A program made the position numbers and the translations under genes. From Methylotenera oryzisoli (GTDB lineage: Bacteria > Pseudomonadota > Gammaproteobacteria > Burkholderiales > Methylophilaceae), in assembly GCA_945878695.1 (NCBI GenBank), contig CAMDXI010000001.1:62001-126000 (forward strand): DNA of 64,000 bases, written 5' to 3'. Within the stretch, counting starts at the first letter, position 1, and the number at the start of each line of letters is the position of its first letter. The notes under the pieces were generated by a model. The model was not told where the DNA came from. It did not search any database and saw only the letters and a list, made by a program, of their open reading frames with translations. Below, one piece after another: positions 18,091-30,026 of this stretch.

Positions 18091-19674
18091 TCAAGGCTGA
18101 ATTTCGGCCGCTTCCAAGACCAATTGATAACTTTGTGCCTCTTGCAAACTGGCCACTTTTTGCCCAAGCGCCATTTGGCTTTTAGCGCCAGCCGCTAAGC
18201 CAGTTCGCAGGGTTAAGGGTGCGCTACGGCTGATGACGCGTCCAGTTTTCAGATCGTATTTGATGACTTTAAATTGGACTTTCTGAATGCTTAAGGCACT
18301 GTTGTTTTGCAAGACGGCATATAAATTCCCTGCGCGATCGACTTCTATCCTAGCTTGTAGGTACTTTGCCGGGTTACGCGGCAAATCCAATTTAGCCAAG
18401 CGGGCGCCCGCTTGCTGGCCTATCTCAGACTTAGAGTCGGCTGCGATTTGGTAATGTTGCATGGCCAAGGCGGTGTCGCCCCGGCCTTCGGCCAGCTGAC
18501 CCAACAAATTGTAAGCTGGCGCGGTTGGCAGCAGTTCATTAGCGCGTTTCAAATAGGCTTCGGCTTCGGCTTTTCTGCCCAAGCTAAATAACACGATGCC
18601 ACTTTGTACCTGCGGTTTAAAGTTATCGGGCTGCATGTTGATGGCCTTGGCGTACAAGGCTAAGGCGGCTTCCGGTTTTTTTTGCATTAATGCCATGTCG
18701 GCCAGAAATTCTTGAAATTTGGCTTCGCGTGGTTCGCCGGCTATGGCTTGATTAATCAGCTGTTTGGCTTTTTCCAGATCCTTGCTGGCCAGCGCTTTAA
18801 CCGCCTCGTCATAAGCTTTGTAGGCCGCTTGGGTGGATTTGAGTTTGCTGACTTTTTGCGCGTAAACGTCCTTGCCCATGTCGCCACCGGCACCCAATTG
18901 CATCAAGGTGCTCTTGTTAGCGGACACGCGTTGTGCGGAGGGCGGATGGCTGGCAAATAAACCGTCTATAAAATTGCTCTTATGCTCGGCGCTTAAGCGG
19001 ACAAAGGTTTCTTGTAAGGTAACGGCGGCAGCCGGGTCGTAACCGGCTTTTTTCATGTAGCGCATGCCGTATAAATCCGATTCGCTTTCCGCATCGCGGC
19101 CGTATTTGGTGCTAACCAATTGCGCGCCTACTTGCGCACCACCGACGATTAAATTGGCGTAGTCGCTATTTTGCGCGCCTATGCCTACCGCTATCATGGC
19201 GCCTTGCAAGAGTATGCCGCGTTCCATGTCTTTAGCCCCATGCCTAGCGGCGGCATGCACCATCTCATGGCCCATAACGGCAGCCAATTCGGCCTCACTG
19301 TTTAATTCGTAGAGCAGGCCGCGGTTGAATGCAATTTTACCGCCAGGCATGGCCCATGCGTTGGGGGTGGAGTCGTTGATGATGCTAAATTCATAAGGCA
19401 ATTTGCGGTCGGATACGGCAGCCAATTTATTGCCCACGCTTTGCACGTAGGCGGTTAATTCTGGATCCAAGGTGTAATCGCCGCCTTGTGCTTGCCTCGT
19501 GGGGCCGTAATTTTTTTTGCCTATGGCGATTTCTTGCGATTCCGAGACGAGTTGCAATTCCCTTTTTTTGGTCACCGGATTGGTGCCGCAGCCTGGCGAC
19601 ATCAAGCCCAGCGCAATGACTAGGCTGAGCAATGCTTGTTTAGTGGCAGGCTTGAGCAGATGGCGTTTTAACAT
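18091..19674 (-). CDS. BepA-like M48 metalloprotease lipoprotein with TPR repeats
   Basis: A 527-residue protein with lipobox SPGC (Cys29), so an envelope lipoprotein. The zinc protease motif HEMVH is at 136-140, and a third ligand is probably the glutamate in GRDAESESDLYG. TPR helices run from about 280 to 420, followed by a C-terminal beta-rich domain of about 100 residues with no obvious named family. The first two parts match BepA/YfgC, a periplasmic protease-chaperone that acts on LptD assembly, which suits a genome segment rich in Lpt genes. The extra C-terminal domain is unlike E. coli BepA. It lies 22 bases behind nadD. Confidence 0.85.
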   Translation of the reverse strand: MLKRHLLKPATKQALLSLVIALGLMSPGCGTNPVTKKRELQLVSESQEIAIGKKNYGPTRQAQGGDYTLDPELTAYVQSVGNKLAAVSDRKLPYEFSIINDSTPNAWAMPGGKIAFNRGLLYELNSEAELAAVMGHEMVHAAARHGAKDMERGILLQGAMIAVGIGAQNSDYANLIVGGAQVGAQLVSTKYGRDAESESDLYGMRYMKKAGYDPAAAVTLQETFVRLSAEHKSNFIDGLFASHPPSAQRVSANKSTLMQLGAGGDMGKDVYAQKVSKLKSTQAAYKAYDEAVKALASKDLEKAKQLINQAIAGEPREAKFQEFLADMALMQKKPEAALALYAKAINMQPDNFKPQVQSGIVLFSLGRKAEAEAYLKRANELLPTAPAYNLLGQLAEGRGDTALAMQHYQIAADSKSEIGQQAGARLAKLDLPRNPAKYLQARIEVDRAGNLYAVLQNNSALSIQKVQFKVIKYDLKTGRVISRSAPLTLRTGLAAGAKSQMALGQKVASLQEAQSYQLVLEAAEIQP

Positions 19675-19696
19675 GGAGCATTCCTTGTTGGGCTAG

Positions 19697-20341
19697 CTAG
19701 GCTTGGTAGAGGCCATGCTGTGCAATGTAATCGAGCACGCAGTCTGGCGTTAAATAGCGTGCCGACTGACGGGTTTTTAATTGTTCACGGATAGCGCTAG
19801 AGGAAATCGTCAGGGGCGTAATGGCTTGCATGGTAATCAAGCCAGCCGTCGCACTTTGCAAATCCATGGCGTTTTCCGTGTAGTGGTCTTGTAAAAAAGT
19901 CACCAGCTCTGGATCTAAGCCGGTCGATACTTCACTGTCTGGCCTGGCTACTAGCGCTATGTGGCATAGCCGTATGATCTCTTGCCACTGATGCCAACGG
20001 TTAAATTGTTTAAAGGCGTCGCTGCCTATGAATAAGACCAAACTGTCTTGCTCGCTTAGTTCGCTGCGCAAACTGCGCAAGGTGTCTAGCGTGTAGGATG
20101 GGCCAGTTCGCTTCAGTTCGCGATCATCTAATTGAAAATCGGGGTTGTTGGCGATGGCGAGTTGCACCATGGCGCAGCGGTCTATGGCTGAAGTGCTGGG
20201 TTGGCTTTTGAGTGGCGGCACGGCGGCCGGTATGAATTTGACGGTGTCCAATGCCAGGGCTTGCGCCAGCTCTTGCGCCATGCCTAAGTGGCCAAAATGG
20301 ATGGGATCAAACGTCCCGCCTAGCAAGCCTATGCGGGCCAT
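19697..20341 (-). CDS. nadD: Nicotinate-nucleotide adenylyltransferase
   Basis: A 214-residue nucleotidyltransferase joining nicotinate mononucleotide and ATP in NAD synthesis. The HxGH-type motif is in GGTFDPIHFGHL near the N-terminus and the second nucleotide motif is ISSSAIREQL near the C-terminus. Its ATG directly abuts the proA stop, so the pair is co-transcribed, as in many betaproteobacteria. The usual next genes rsfS and rlmH are not present here; the M48 lipoprotein gene follows instead. Confidence 0.95.
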   Translation of the reverse strand: MARIGLLGGTFDPIHFGHLGMAQELAQALALDTVKFIPAAVPPLKSQPSTSAIDRCAMVQLAIANNPDFQLDDRELKRTGPSYTLDTLRSLRSELSEQDSLVLFIGSDAFKQFNRWHQWQEIIRLCHIALVARPDSEVSTGLDPELVTFLQDHYTENAMDLQSATAGLITMQAITPLTISSSAIREQLKTRQSARYLTPDCVLDYIAQHGLYQA

Positions 20342-21598
20342 TTATGCTCGAACTTGACCGTCGCCCAACACGATGTACTTGAGTGAGGTCAAGCCTTCCA
20401 AGCCGACTGGGCCGCGTGCATGCAATTTGTCGGTGGAGATGCCTATCTCCGCGCCTAAACCGTATTCAAAGCCATCGGCAAAACGGGTCGACGCATTGAC
20501 CATGACGCTGCTGGAATCCACTTCGCGTAAGAAGCGTCGGGCTTTGCTGTAATTTTCCGTGACGATGGCTTCGGTGTGCTGCGACGAGTGCTGGTTAATG
20601 TGCACTATGGCCTCGTCTAAGCCGCTGACCACTTTGCAGGAAATAATCGCCGCCAAATACTCGGTGTAATAATCCTCTTCGCTGGCGGTTTTGGCTTGTT
20701 TGACCAAGGCGCAGGTTTCTTTGCAACCGCGAATTTCGATGCCGTGTTGGCTAAGCATGTCGGCTAGTTTAGGCAGCATGCTGGCCGCCACTGCTCTGGC
20801 AATCAACAAGGATTCTGCCGTATTGCACGTACCCAAACGCTGGGTTTTGCTGTTTTCCAGTATGCGCATGGCTTTGTCAAAATCGGCTTCGTCGTCGATG
20901 TAGACATGGCAATTGCCGTCCAAGTGCTTAATGACTGGGATTCTTGCTTCATTGCTAATGCGTTCTATTAAGCCCTTGCCGCCTCTAGGCACGATGACGT
21001 CCACGTAGTCTTTCATGGTGATCAATTCGCCCACGGCAGCCCGGTCGCTGGTTTCTATGACTTGCACGGCGCTACTGGGTAAACCGGCCGCGGCCAAGCC
21101 TTCTTTCACCAATTTGGCTAAGGCTTGATTGCAATGCATGGCTTCGCTGCCGCCACGTAAAATGGCGGCATTGCCGGATTTGATGCAGAGGCCGGCGGCG
21201 TCTATGGTGACGTTAGGCCGTGCTTCGTAAATGATGCCTATCACCCCAAGTGGCACGCGCATTTTGCCTATCTGTATGCCGCTAGGACGGTATTTAAAAT
21301 CGCTCATTTCCCCTATTGGGTCATCAAGCTTGGCGATTTGCCTTAAGCCTTCGGCCATACCCTGTATGGATTTTTCCGAGATGCTGAGGCGGTCTAGCAT
21401 GGCTTCATCCAAGCCGTTGGCGCGAGCGGCAGTCAAGTCCAATTGGTTGGCGGCTAGCAGAGCGGTTTTTTCACGCAACAAGGCGCTGGCAATGTGCTGC
21501 AGGGCGGCGTTTTTTTTGTTGCTGTCTGCGCTGGCCATCAACCTCGATGCCGCACGGGCGGCCAGGCCAATTTCTTGCATGTATTTTTTTATGTCCAT
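20342..21598 (-). CDS. proA: Gamma-glutamyl phosphate reductase
   Basis: A 418-residue aldehyde-dehydrogenase-fold enzyme giving glutamate semialdehyde for proline synthesis. The catalytic cysteine lies in [12 protein letters not shown]. Other family blocks include [20 protein letters not shown] and [11 protein letters not shown], with [20 protein letters not shown] near the C-terminus. A perfect TATAAT on this strand at 21639-21634 could be a promoter -10, although I see no good -35. holA ends 68 bases upstream. Confidence 0.96.
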   Translation of the reverse strand: MDIKKYMQEIGLAARAASRLMASADSNKKNAALQHIASALLREKTALLAANQLDLTAARANGLDEAMLDRLSISEKSIQGMAEGLRQIAKLDDPIGEMSDFKYRPSGIQIGKMRVPLGVIGIIYEARPNVTIDAAGLCIKSGNAAILRGGSEAMHCNQALAKLVKEGLAAAGLPSSAVQVIETSDRAAVGELITMKDYVDVIVPRGGKGLIERISNEARIPVIKHLDGNCHVYIDDEADFDKAMRILENSKTQRLGTCNTAESLLIARAVAASMLPKLADMLSQHGIEIRGCKETCALVKQAKTASEEDYYTEYLAAIISCKVVSGLDEAIVHINQHSSQHTEAIVTENYSKARRFLREVDSSSVMVNASTRFADGFEYGLGAEIGISTDKLHARGPVGLEGLTSLKYIVLGDGQVRA

Positions 21599-21666
21599 GA
21601 TGGTTGTCTGCTCATGAGGTTCGGTTGTGTTCGATTATACTTTTTTATAGCAGGCCTGCGTAGGCC

Positions 21667-22680
21667 TTAGCGTGCCCGCACCCCAGCCAAGCCAAAACAC
21701 AGCCGGGAAATTTCTAACCAGGCGTCGCCCGGCATGACGCCTTTGGCGGTTTTATCGATGTCGGCTAATTTTTGTAGGGCCGCTTCCAATTGACGCAAGC
21801 TCAATCGGCTTAATGCGCGTTTGACTAGCGCTTGGCGCTCGCCATAGATACGCGCACTGGTCATGGCTTGCATGACGTTTTCGCCGCGTAATTCGGCTTG
21901 TTTGATGCCTAATAAGGGACGCAATACCCACATCAAGGGGTTCATCACGGCGACGGCATTTTCACCTTCATCTTGCAGGCCTTGCAAAATTCGTACGGTG
22001 CGCGCGCTGTCGCCAGCCAGGACTGCTTCACCTAATTGAAATGCATCGTAACGGGAAACGTTAAGCACCGCTTGCCTCACGGCGTCATCGCTGAGCTCGC
22101 CCGCTGGGTGCAATAATCCTAATTTTTGCACCTCTTGGTTGGCGGCCAGTAAATTGCCCTCCACTTGGTGGGCTAGAAATTCCAAGGTGGCTGGGCTGGC
22201 TTGCTGACCTTGTTGTGCCAGTCGCGCACCTATCCATTTAGGCAACTGGCTGGCCGGCACTTCTTCTAGGTTTATCACTACGGCTTGTTTTTCTAGGGCG
22301 CTAAACCAGGCGCTGTTTTTGGCCTCACGCTCTAATTTGGGCAAGATGATCAGTGCAGTGGTGTCGCTTAGAGCTTGGCTGGCTAGTGCTTGCAAGGCCT
22401 TGCCACCTTCCACCCCAGGTTTGCCGCTGGGCACATTGATTTCCAATAAACGGCGACTGGCAAACAAGGAAATGGACGCGCCGTAAGAGGCAATTTGTTG
22501 CCAATTAAAGGCACGCTCCACCAATAAACTGTTGCGTTCATCAAAGCCCTGTAATCGCGCCGCTTGCCTAATGGCATCCAAGCATTCTCGGTGCGCCAAA
22601 GGCTCGTCGCCCACCAGCACGTAAAGGGCTTGCAGGCCTTGCTTAAGATGAGCGGCTAATTGCGCTGGGGCGAGCTGCAT
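21667..22680 (-). CDS. holA: DNA polymerase III delta subunit
   Basis: A 337-residue clamp-loader subunit that opens the beta sliding clamp. Recognisable HolA blocks include LYVLVGDEPLAHRECLDAIR near the start, LLEINVPSGKPG, LLAANQEVQKLGLL, and the C-terminal collar region. Like other delta subunits it has an AAA+ fold but no working Walker A motif. It begins 2 bases after the lptE stop in the conserved order leuS-lptE-holA. Confidence 0.93.
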   Translation of the reverse strand: MQLAPAQLAAHLKQGLQALYVLVGDEPLAHRECLDAIRQAARLQGFDERNSLLVERAFNWQQIASYGASISLFASRRLLEINVPSGKPGVEGGKALQALASQALSDTTALIILPKLEREAKNSAWFSALEKQAVVINLEEVPASQLPKWIGARLAQQGQQASPATLEFLAHQVEGNLLAANQEVQKLGLLHPAGELSDDAVRQAVLNVSRYDAFQLGEAVLAGDSARTVRILQGLQDEGENAVAVMNPLMWVLRPLLGIKQAELRGENVMQAMTSARIYGERQALVKRALSRLSLRQLEAALQKLADIDKTAKGVMPGDAWLEISRLCFGLAGVRAR

Positions 22681-22682
22681 GC

Positions 22683-23198
22683 TTAAGGTTGCAGCCGTTT
22701 AATGGCGGACAGTCGGCGCATGATTTCGCGCACCACCTCGCTGTGCATGTCGGCATTGAGTTTGTTTTCCTCATCGAGTTTGGCCAGCAAGGCTTTGTCG
22801 TCGTAGGAAAAATTACGCCGCGATTGCACGGTTTGCGCTTCGCTCCATAGCGGGCTGTTCGGTAGCCTGGTTCTAAAGCTGACCTTATAGACCAGCTCGT
22901 ACTCCCTAACGGTACCGCCGCCGCTCAAGGATAGAATGCGCTTTTCATTGCTCTCATTAATCATTTCAAACAACAGCGCGGCGTCGTCTGAATGTTCGAT
23001 TACTTTAATGCCGTTGCTTTTGAGTGTTTGCCGCAGTTCTCGGCTCATGCTCAAGCTGTTGCCTTGGATGGAAATGGTTTTGAATGTCACCTCGCTCATG
23101 CCGCGTGGGTGAAAGCCACAGCCAGTCATTAACAGGCTGATTACGACTAGGCTGGCTAAGCTTATGTTTTTTAGCTTGGTGTAGAGCAATCCGCGCAT
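22683..23198 (-). CDS. lptE: LptE, LPS-assembly lipoprotein
   Basis: A 171-residue outer-membrane lipoprotein that plugs the LptD barrel and helps deliver LPS to the cell surface. Lipobox LLMTGC puts the lipidated cysteine at residue 27. The following CGFHPRG and the YELVYKVSFR region are typical of LptE/RlpB. It lies 23 bases behind leuS on the same strand. The partner LptD is encoded at 30027-32402 in this window. Confidence 0.92.
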   Translation of the reverse strand: MRGLLYTKLKNISLASLVVISLLMTGCGFHPRGMSEVTFKTISIQGNSLSMSRELRQTLKSNGIKVIEHSDDAALLFEMINESNEKRILSLSGGGTVREYELVYKVSFRTRLPNSPLWSEAQTVQSRRNFSYDDKALLAKLDEENKLNADMHSEVVREIMRRLSAIKRLQP

Positions 23199-23221
23199 TC
23201 CTTGTTAAGACGCCATCACGG

Positions 23222-25666
<2,445 letters not shown>

Positions 25667-25676
25667 TTAAGGCTTC

Positions 25677-25695
25677 ATGGAATGGAATGGAATGG
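25677..25695. repeat. Short AATGG repeat in the leuS leader
   Basis: ATGG followed by three copies of AATGG between the predicted leuS -10 box and its start codon. Too few units to be a convincing phase-variable repeat; recorded because it lies in a 5' leader. Confidence 0.5.
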
Positions 25696-25780
25696 CTAGA
25701 TTATACCTTTGGCCGTCCAATAATGCGATTTTTAGCTGGAATAATCGCGCGGCGATGCGCGCTTTAAGACGGCCTGACTA

Positions 25781-26134
25781 TCAGCGCTTGAGGCTTAATT
25801 GGTAGACGCTGTAGCCGATCAAAACGCCTAGGGTATCGGCCAAACTGTCGTAAACGTCACCGTAGCGGCCAAGCTGCAGCAGGCTTTGCAATATCTCTAT
25901 GACTGCCCCATGCAGGATTAAGCCCAGTAAGACGGCAGTTAGACGGCGTGGGAAAGCAAAGCAGCCGATCAGGGCCAATAAAGCAAAGGCCAAGCCGTGT
26001 TGGGCTTTGTCCCAAAACAGCAAGGCTTGCGGCAAGGATGATCCGGGCATTAAACCCAAGAGCGTTACCAAGACCAGGCCAGCCCAAAAACTTAAGCTTA
26101 AGGCAGGCCTGAGCAAGGATGCTGGTTTTGGCAA
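25781..26134 (-). CDS. VanZ-like membrane protein
   Basis: A 117-residue protein with three or four hydrophobic segments (around 12-32, 45-63, 66-87, 97-112), typical of the VanZ-like family. The motif WDKAQHGLAFALLALIG and the later DSLADTLGVLIGY match the family pattern of conserved K/H and D-N/D residues. The function in most bacteria is unknown: VanZ itself gives low-level teicoplanin resistance, but this should not be assumed here. It follows adk by 20 bases. Confidence 0.8.
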   Translation of the reverse strand: MPKPASLLRPALSLSFWAGLVLVTLLGLMPGSSLPQALLFWDKAQHGLAFALLALIGCFAFPRRLTAVLLGLILHGAVIEILQSLLQLGRYGDVYDSLADTLGVLIGYSVYQLSLKR

Positions 26135-26154
26135 AGCTTAGCTTTGGCTAAAGC

Positions 26155-26817
<663 letters not shown>

Positions 26818-26862
26818 CTAAAAAAGTTGGTTGGAAATGGATGCTGCAAGACTCGCATTATA

Positions 26863-27642
26863 TCAGCTCAGGTAATTGGCTATGGCGACAAAATCGGCCA
26901 CGCTTAAATTTTCTGCTCGCTGTTGCGAGTCTATGTTTAGGGCGCTAAAGCCTTCGTCTGCTAGTAAGCCTTTGAGGGTGTTGCGCAAGGTCTTGCGGCG
27001 TTGGGAGAAAGCCGCCAACACGACTTTTGCAAACAGCGCTTCATCTTTGGCAATAAAGGGCAGGGTGGCGTGCGGCACGCAGCGTACAAAAGCCGATTCC
27101 ACTTTGGGTGCGGGCTCAAATGCGCCGGGTGGCACGGTGATCAAATAGTCCATGTGCAAGTGGTATTGCAGCATCACGCTTAACCTGCCATAGGCCGACG
27201 TTGAAGGTTGGGCCACCATGCGTTCCACCACCTCTTTTTGCAGCATAAAGTGCATGTCAGTGATGTGCGATACATTGGCCAGCAAGTGAAATAAGATGGG
27301 GGTGGAAATGTTGTAGGGTAGGTTGCCGGTAACGCGTAAGCCTTGGCCTAAGCTGCTGAAGTCGAATTTAAGGGCGTCGGCATTGTGTATGCGGATGTTG
27401 CTTTGCGCATATGCCGGCTTGGCATACTCCGCCTGCATCCAAGCGATGATGTCGCGGTCCACTTCCACCACATGCAGTTGTTTTAATTTTTGCAGCAAGG
27501 GTTTGGTCAAGGCCCCTAGCCCTGGGCCTATTTCCACCATGAGGTCGGCGGTTTGCGGTGCAATCGCCTCGACTAAGCTGTTGATGACGCCTTGGTCGGT
27601 GAGAAAATTTTGGCCAAAGCGTTTTTTTGCGACGTGTTTCAT
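26863..27642 (-). CDS. rsmA: 16S rRNA dimethyladenosine transferase
   Basis: A 259-residue SAM-dependent methyltransferase (KsgA) dimethylating A1518 and A1519 of 16S rRNA. KKRFGQNFLTD opens the protein, MVEIGPGLGALT is motif I, and the catalytic NLPYNIST motif IV is intact. It lies 3 bases behind pdxA in the conserved lptD-surA-pdxA-rsmA series. Function and start are both clear. Confidence 0.97.
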   Translation of the reverse strand: MKHVAKKRFGQNFLTDQGVINSLVEAIAPQTADLMVEIGPGLGALTKPLLQKLKQLHVVEVDRDIIAWMQAEYAKPAYAQSNIRIHNADALKFDFSSLGQGLRVTGNLPYNISTPILFHLLANVSHITDMHFMLQKEVVERMVAQPSTSAYGRLSVMLQYHLHMDYLITVPPGAFEPAPKVESAFVRCVPHATLPFIAKDEALFAKVVLAAFSQRRKTLRNTLKGLLADEGFSALNIDSQQRAENLSVADFVAIANYLS

Positions 27643-27645
27643 GGT

Positions 27646-28650
27646 TTATTGCTCTAAGGCGGCACGTTGACGACCGAGTTCTATGGCTAAATCGATGGCG
27701 GCCAACAAGCTGCCTATTTCGATGTGGCCGGTACCGGCTAGCGTTAAAGCGGTACCGTGGTCGACTGAGGTGCGTATTATGGGTAAGCCCAGTGTGACGT
27801 TGACCCCAGTGCCGAAGCTGGCATGCTTGAGCACAGGCAGCCCTTGGTCGTGGTACATGGCTAACACGGCATCCGCTTGTTGCAAATGGCTAGGCGAAAA
27901 TAAGGTGTCGGCCGGCAAGGCACCGATTAATTGCATGCCTACACTACGCAGTTTTGTTAATACCGGGTTGATGATTTCAATTTCTTCGCGACCCAAGTAA
28001 CCGTCTTCACCGGCGTGCGGATTCAAGCCCGCTACTAAGATGCGCGGTTGGGCAATAGCAAACTTAGTGATTAAATCCTCATGCAAGATGCGCAAGCAAG
28101 TCTCTAAGCTGGTCTGGGTAATGGCGGCTGGCACATCCTTGAGCGCTAAATGCGTGGTCGCCAGTGCCACACGCATGCCACCGCCGACCAGCATCATGAC
28201 CACTTGCGGGGTGCGACTTAATTCGGCTAGGAATTCCGTGTGCCCGCTAAAGGTAATCCCGGCAGCGTTGATGATGCCTTTATGCACGGGTGCGGTGACC
28301 AGCGCATCAAACTCATGGTTTAGGCAAGCTAGCGTGGCGCTGCGCAAGCAATCCAGAACGTATGGGCTGTTGTTTGCATTGAGTACACCGGGCTGTGCGG
28401 TTTCTGCCAGCGCCTGATCCCAAACCGTCAGGCTGCCATTACCGAGATGGCGTTTGGGTTGCTGTGCGGCATACGTTTGGGTGTGCAAAGGCAAGTGCAG
28501 CATGGCGGCACGCGCTTCCAGCATGGCTGCATTGGCGATGACCACCAGCTCGGCATCCAGTTTTTGCTGCGCCAACATCACGCACAAATCCGGACCAATG
28601 CCAGCCGGTTCACCGGCGCTGAGAAGGATTTTTGGTAAGCAGGCGGTCAT
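27646..28650 (-). CDS. pdxA: 4-hydroxythreonine-4-phosphate dehydrogenase
   Basis: A 334-residue NAD-dependent enzyme of pyridoxal 5'-phosphate synthesis by the DXP-dependent route. LSAGEPAGIGPDLCV marks the N-terminus. The metal-binding histidines fall in FSGHTEFLAE, NPHAGEDGYLGREE and MYHDQGLPVLKH. The pathway also needs DXP, made by Dxs encoded at 48160-50031. It sits between surA and rsmA as in other proteobacteria. Confidence 0.96.
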   Translation of the reverse strand: MTACLPKILLSAGEPAGIGPDLCVMLAQQKLDAELVVIANAAMLEARAAMLHLPLHTQTYAAQQPKRHLGNGSLTVWDQALAETAQPGVLNANNSPYVLDCLRSATLACLNHEFDALVTAPVHKGIINAAGITFSGHTEFLAELSRTPQVVMMLVGGGMRVALATTHLALKDVPAAITQTSLETCLRILHEDLITKFAIAQPRILVAGLNPHAGEDGYLGREEIEIINPVLTKLRSVGMQLIGALPADTLFSPSHLQQADAVLAMYHDQGLPVLKHASFGTGVNVTLGLPIIRTSVDHGTALTLAGTGHIEIGSLLAAIDLAIELGRQRAALEQ

Positions 28651-28695
28651 GCGAGGACTGGATTTGGCGGAGCGAAAAGCTGGGCCGTATGGCGC

Positions 28696-30021
28696 TTAAA
28701 ATTTATCTTCAAGCCGTATTTCCACGTAAGCGCGGTCACGCAATTCGCGTATCCAATCTTGGTAGGCTTCGTCGGCTTTTTTCGCACGAATCTCTTGGCG
28801 AGCTTTCAGTCTGGCGGCTTCTTTGCTCATGTCTTGGCTGCGACGTTCCATGACTTGAATCAGATGCCAACCAAATTGCGTGCGCACCGGCATGCTGATT
28901 TGCAAGTCTTTTAGTTCGTTCATGGCTTTTTCAAACTGAGGCACGGTGTCGCCTGGGTTCACCCAATTTAAATCGCCACCACTGGACGCGGTGCTATCCT
29001 CGGAGTATTGCCTGGCCAAGGCTTCAAATTTTTCGCCGTTATCCAAGCGTTCTTTGATGCCGTCAATTTTGAGTTTGCCGTCTTTTTCAGACATGATTTC
29101 CGACAGCTTGATTAAGATATGCCTGGCATGGGTTTGTTGTATGACCAAGGGCGAGTTGCCGCCGCGTTTGTTGTTCAATTTCAATACATGGAAACCGTTA
29201 GGGCTGCGCAGTGGTGCGGATACTTCGCCTACTTGCATGGCTTTTAGGGCATCAAGAAACAAGGCCGGCATTTGTGCGGCACTTTTCCAGCCAAGGCTGC
29301 CGCCTTCTAAAGCGTTGGGCGCATCGGAATAGCTAGCGGATACTTTGGCAAAACTCACCCCGCCGTTAAGCTCACTGAGTGCCTTGTCTACTTTAGTTTT
29401 GGCTTTTTGTATGTCTTCCGTGGCGCCTTCTTCTGGGGTACGGATGAGCAAGTGGGCAATCTCGTACTCGTCTTGATTTTCATTGTTGGCGGCTTGGCTG
29501 GTTAAGAAGTTATCGATTTCTGATTCGCTGACGTTGACGCGGCCATCCACTTCTCGCTCGCGCAAGCGTGCCAGGGTAATTTCATTGCGTATGTCTGCCC
29601 GAAATTTCGTCATGCTAACGCCGTCTTTGGCTAAGGCTTCGGTAAATTCAGCCAGGCTCAATTGGTTTTGCTCAGCAATCCGACCTATGGTTTTGTCCAG
29701 TTGGTTGTCGTCGACTTTCAGGCCGGTTTGCGCGGCGTATTGCAGTTGCAAAGTGTCGGTAATCAGGCGCTCTAAAATTTGTTTACTTAAAATCGCCTCA
29801 GCGGGTAATTCGGTGCCTTGTTTTTTAAATTGCGCCGTCACGGTCGCGATGCGGCTTTCCAGTTCTTGTTCGGTGACCACGGCTTGGTCGACGATGGCGA
29901 CGATGCGATCCATTTTGACCACTTCGGCCGCTTGCGCGTTGAATTGGTAAGCCAAGCCTAGTCCGGCCAACAAGGCCATGAATTTAATAAAAGGTAGGTT
30001 AGAAATACGCAAAATAATCAC
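28696..30021 (-). CDS. surA: SurA, periplasmic outer-membrane-protein chaperone and PPIase
   Basis: A 441-residue periplasmic chaperone guiding unfolded barrels such as LptD to the BAM complex. A signal peptide ends near FNAQAAE, the SurA N-domain follows (VDQAVVTEQELESRIATV), and two parvulin domains occupy about 175-275 and 290-395, with YEIAHLLI and RHILIKLSE at their starts. The best in-frame start is GTG at 30021, 5 bases after lptD; the ATG 14 codons later has no ribosome site but would still give a workable signal peptide. Confidence 0.94.
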   Translation of the reverse strand: MIILRISNLPFIKFMALLAGLGLAYQFNAQAAEVVKMDRIVAIVDQAVVTEQELESRIATVTAQFKKQGTELPAEAILSKQILERLITDTLQLQYAAQTGLKVDDNQLDKTIGRIAEQNQLSLAEFTEALAKDGVSMTKFRADIRNEITLARLREREVDGRVNVSESEIDNFLTSQAANNENQDEYEIAHLLIRTPEEGATEDIQKAKTKVDKALSELNGGVSFAKVSASYSDAPNALEGGSLGWKSAAQMPALFLDALKAMQVGEVSAPLRSPNGFHVLKLNNKRGGNSPLVIQQTHARHILIKLSEIMSEKDGKLKIDGIKERLDNGEKFEALARQYSEDSTASSGGDLNWVNPGDTVPQFEKAMNELKDLQISMPVRTQFGWHLIQVMERRSQDMSKEAARLKARQEIRAKKADEAYQDWIRELRDRAYVEIRLEDKF

Positions 30022-30026
30022 TCGTG

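Noticed and set aside
25677-25695. Phase-variable simple repeat before leuS
   Set aside because: Only about three and a half units and leuS is essential; not a convincing switch.
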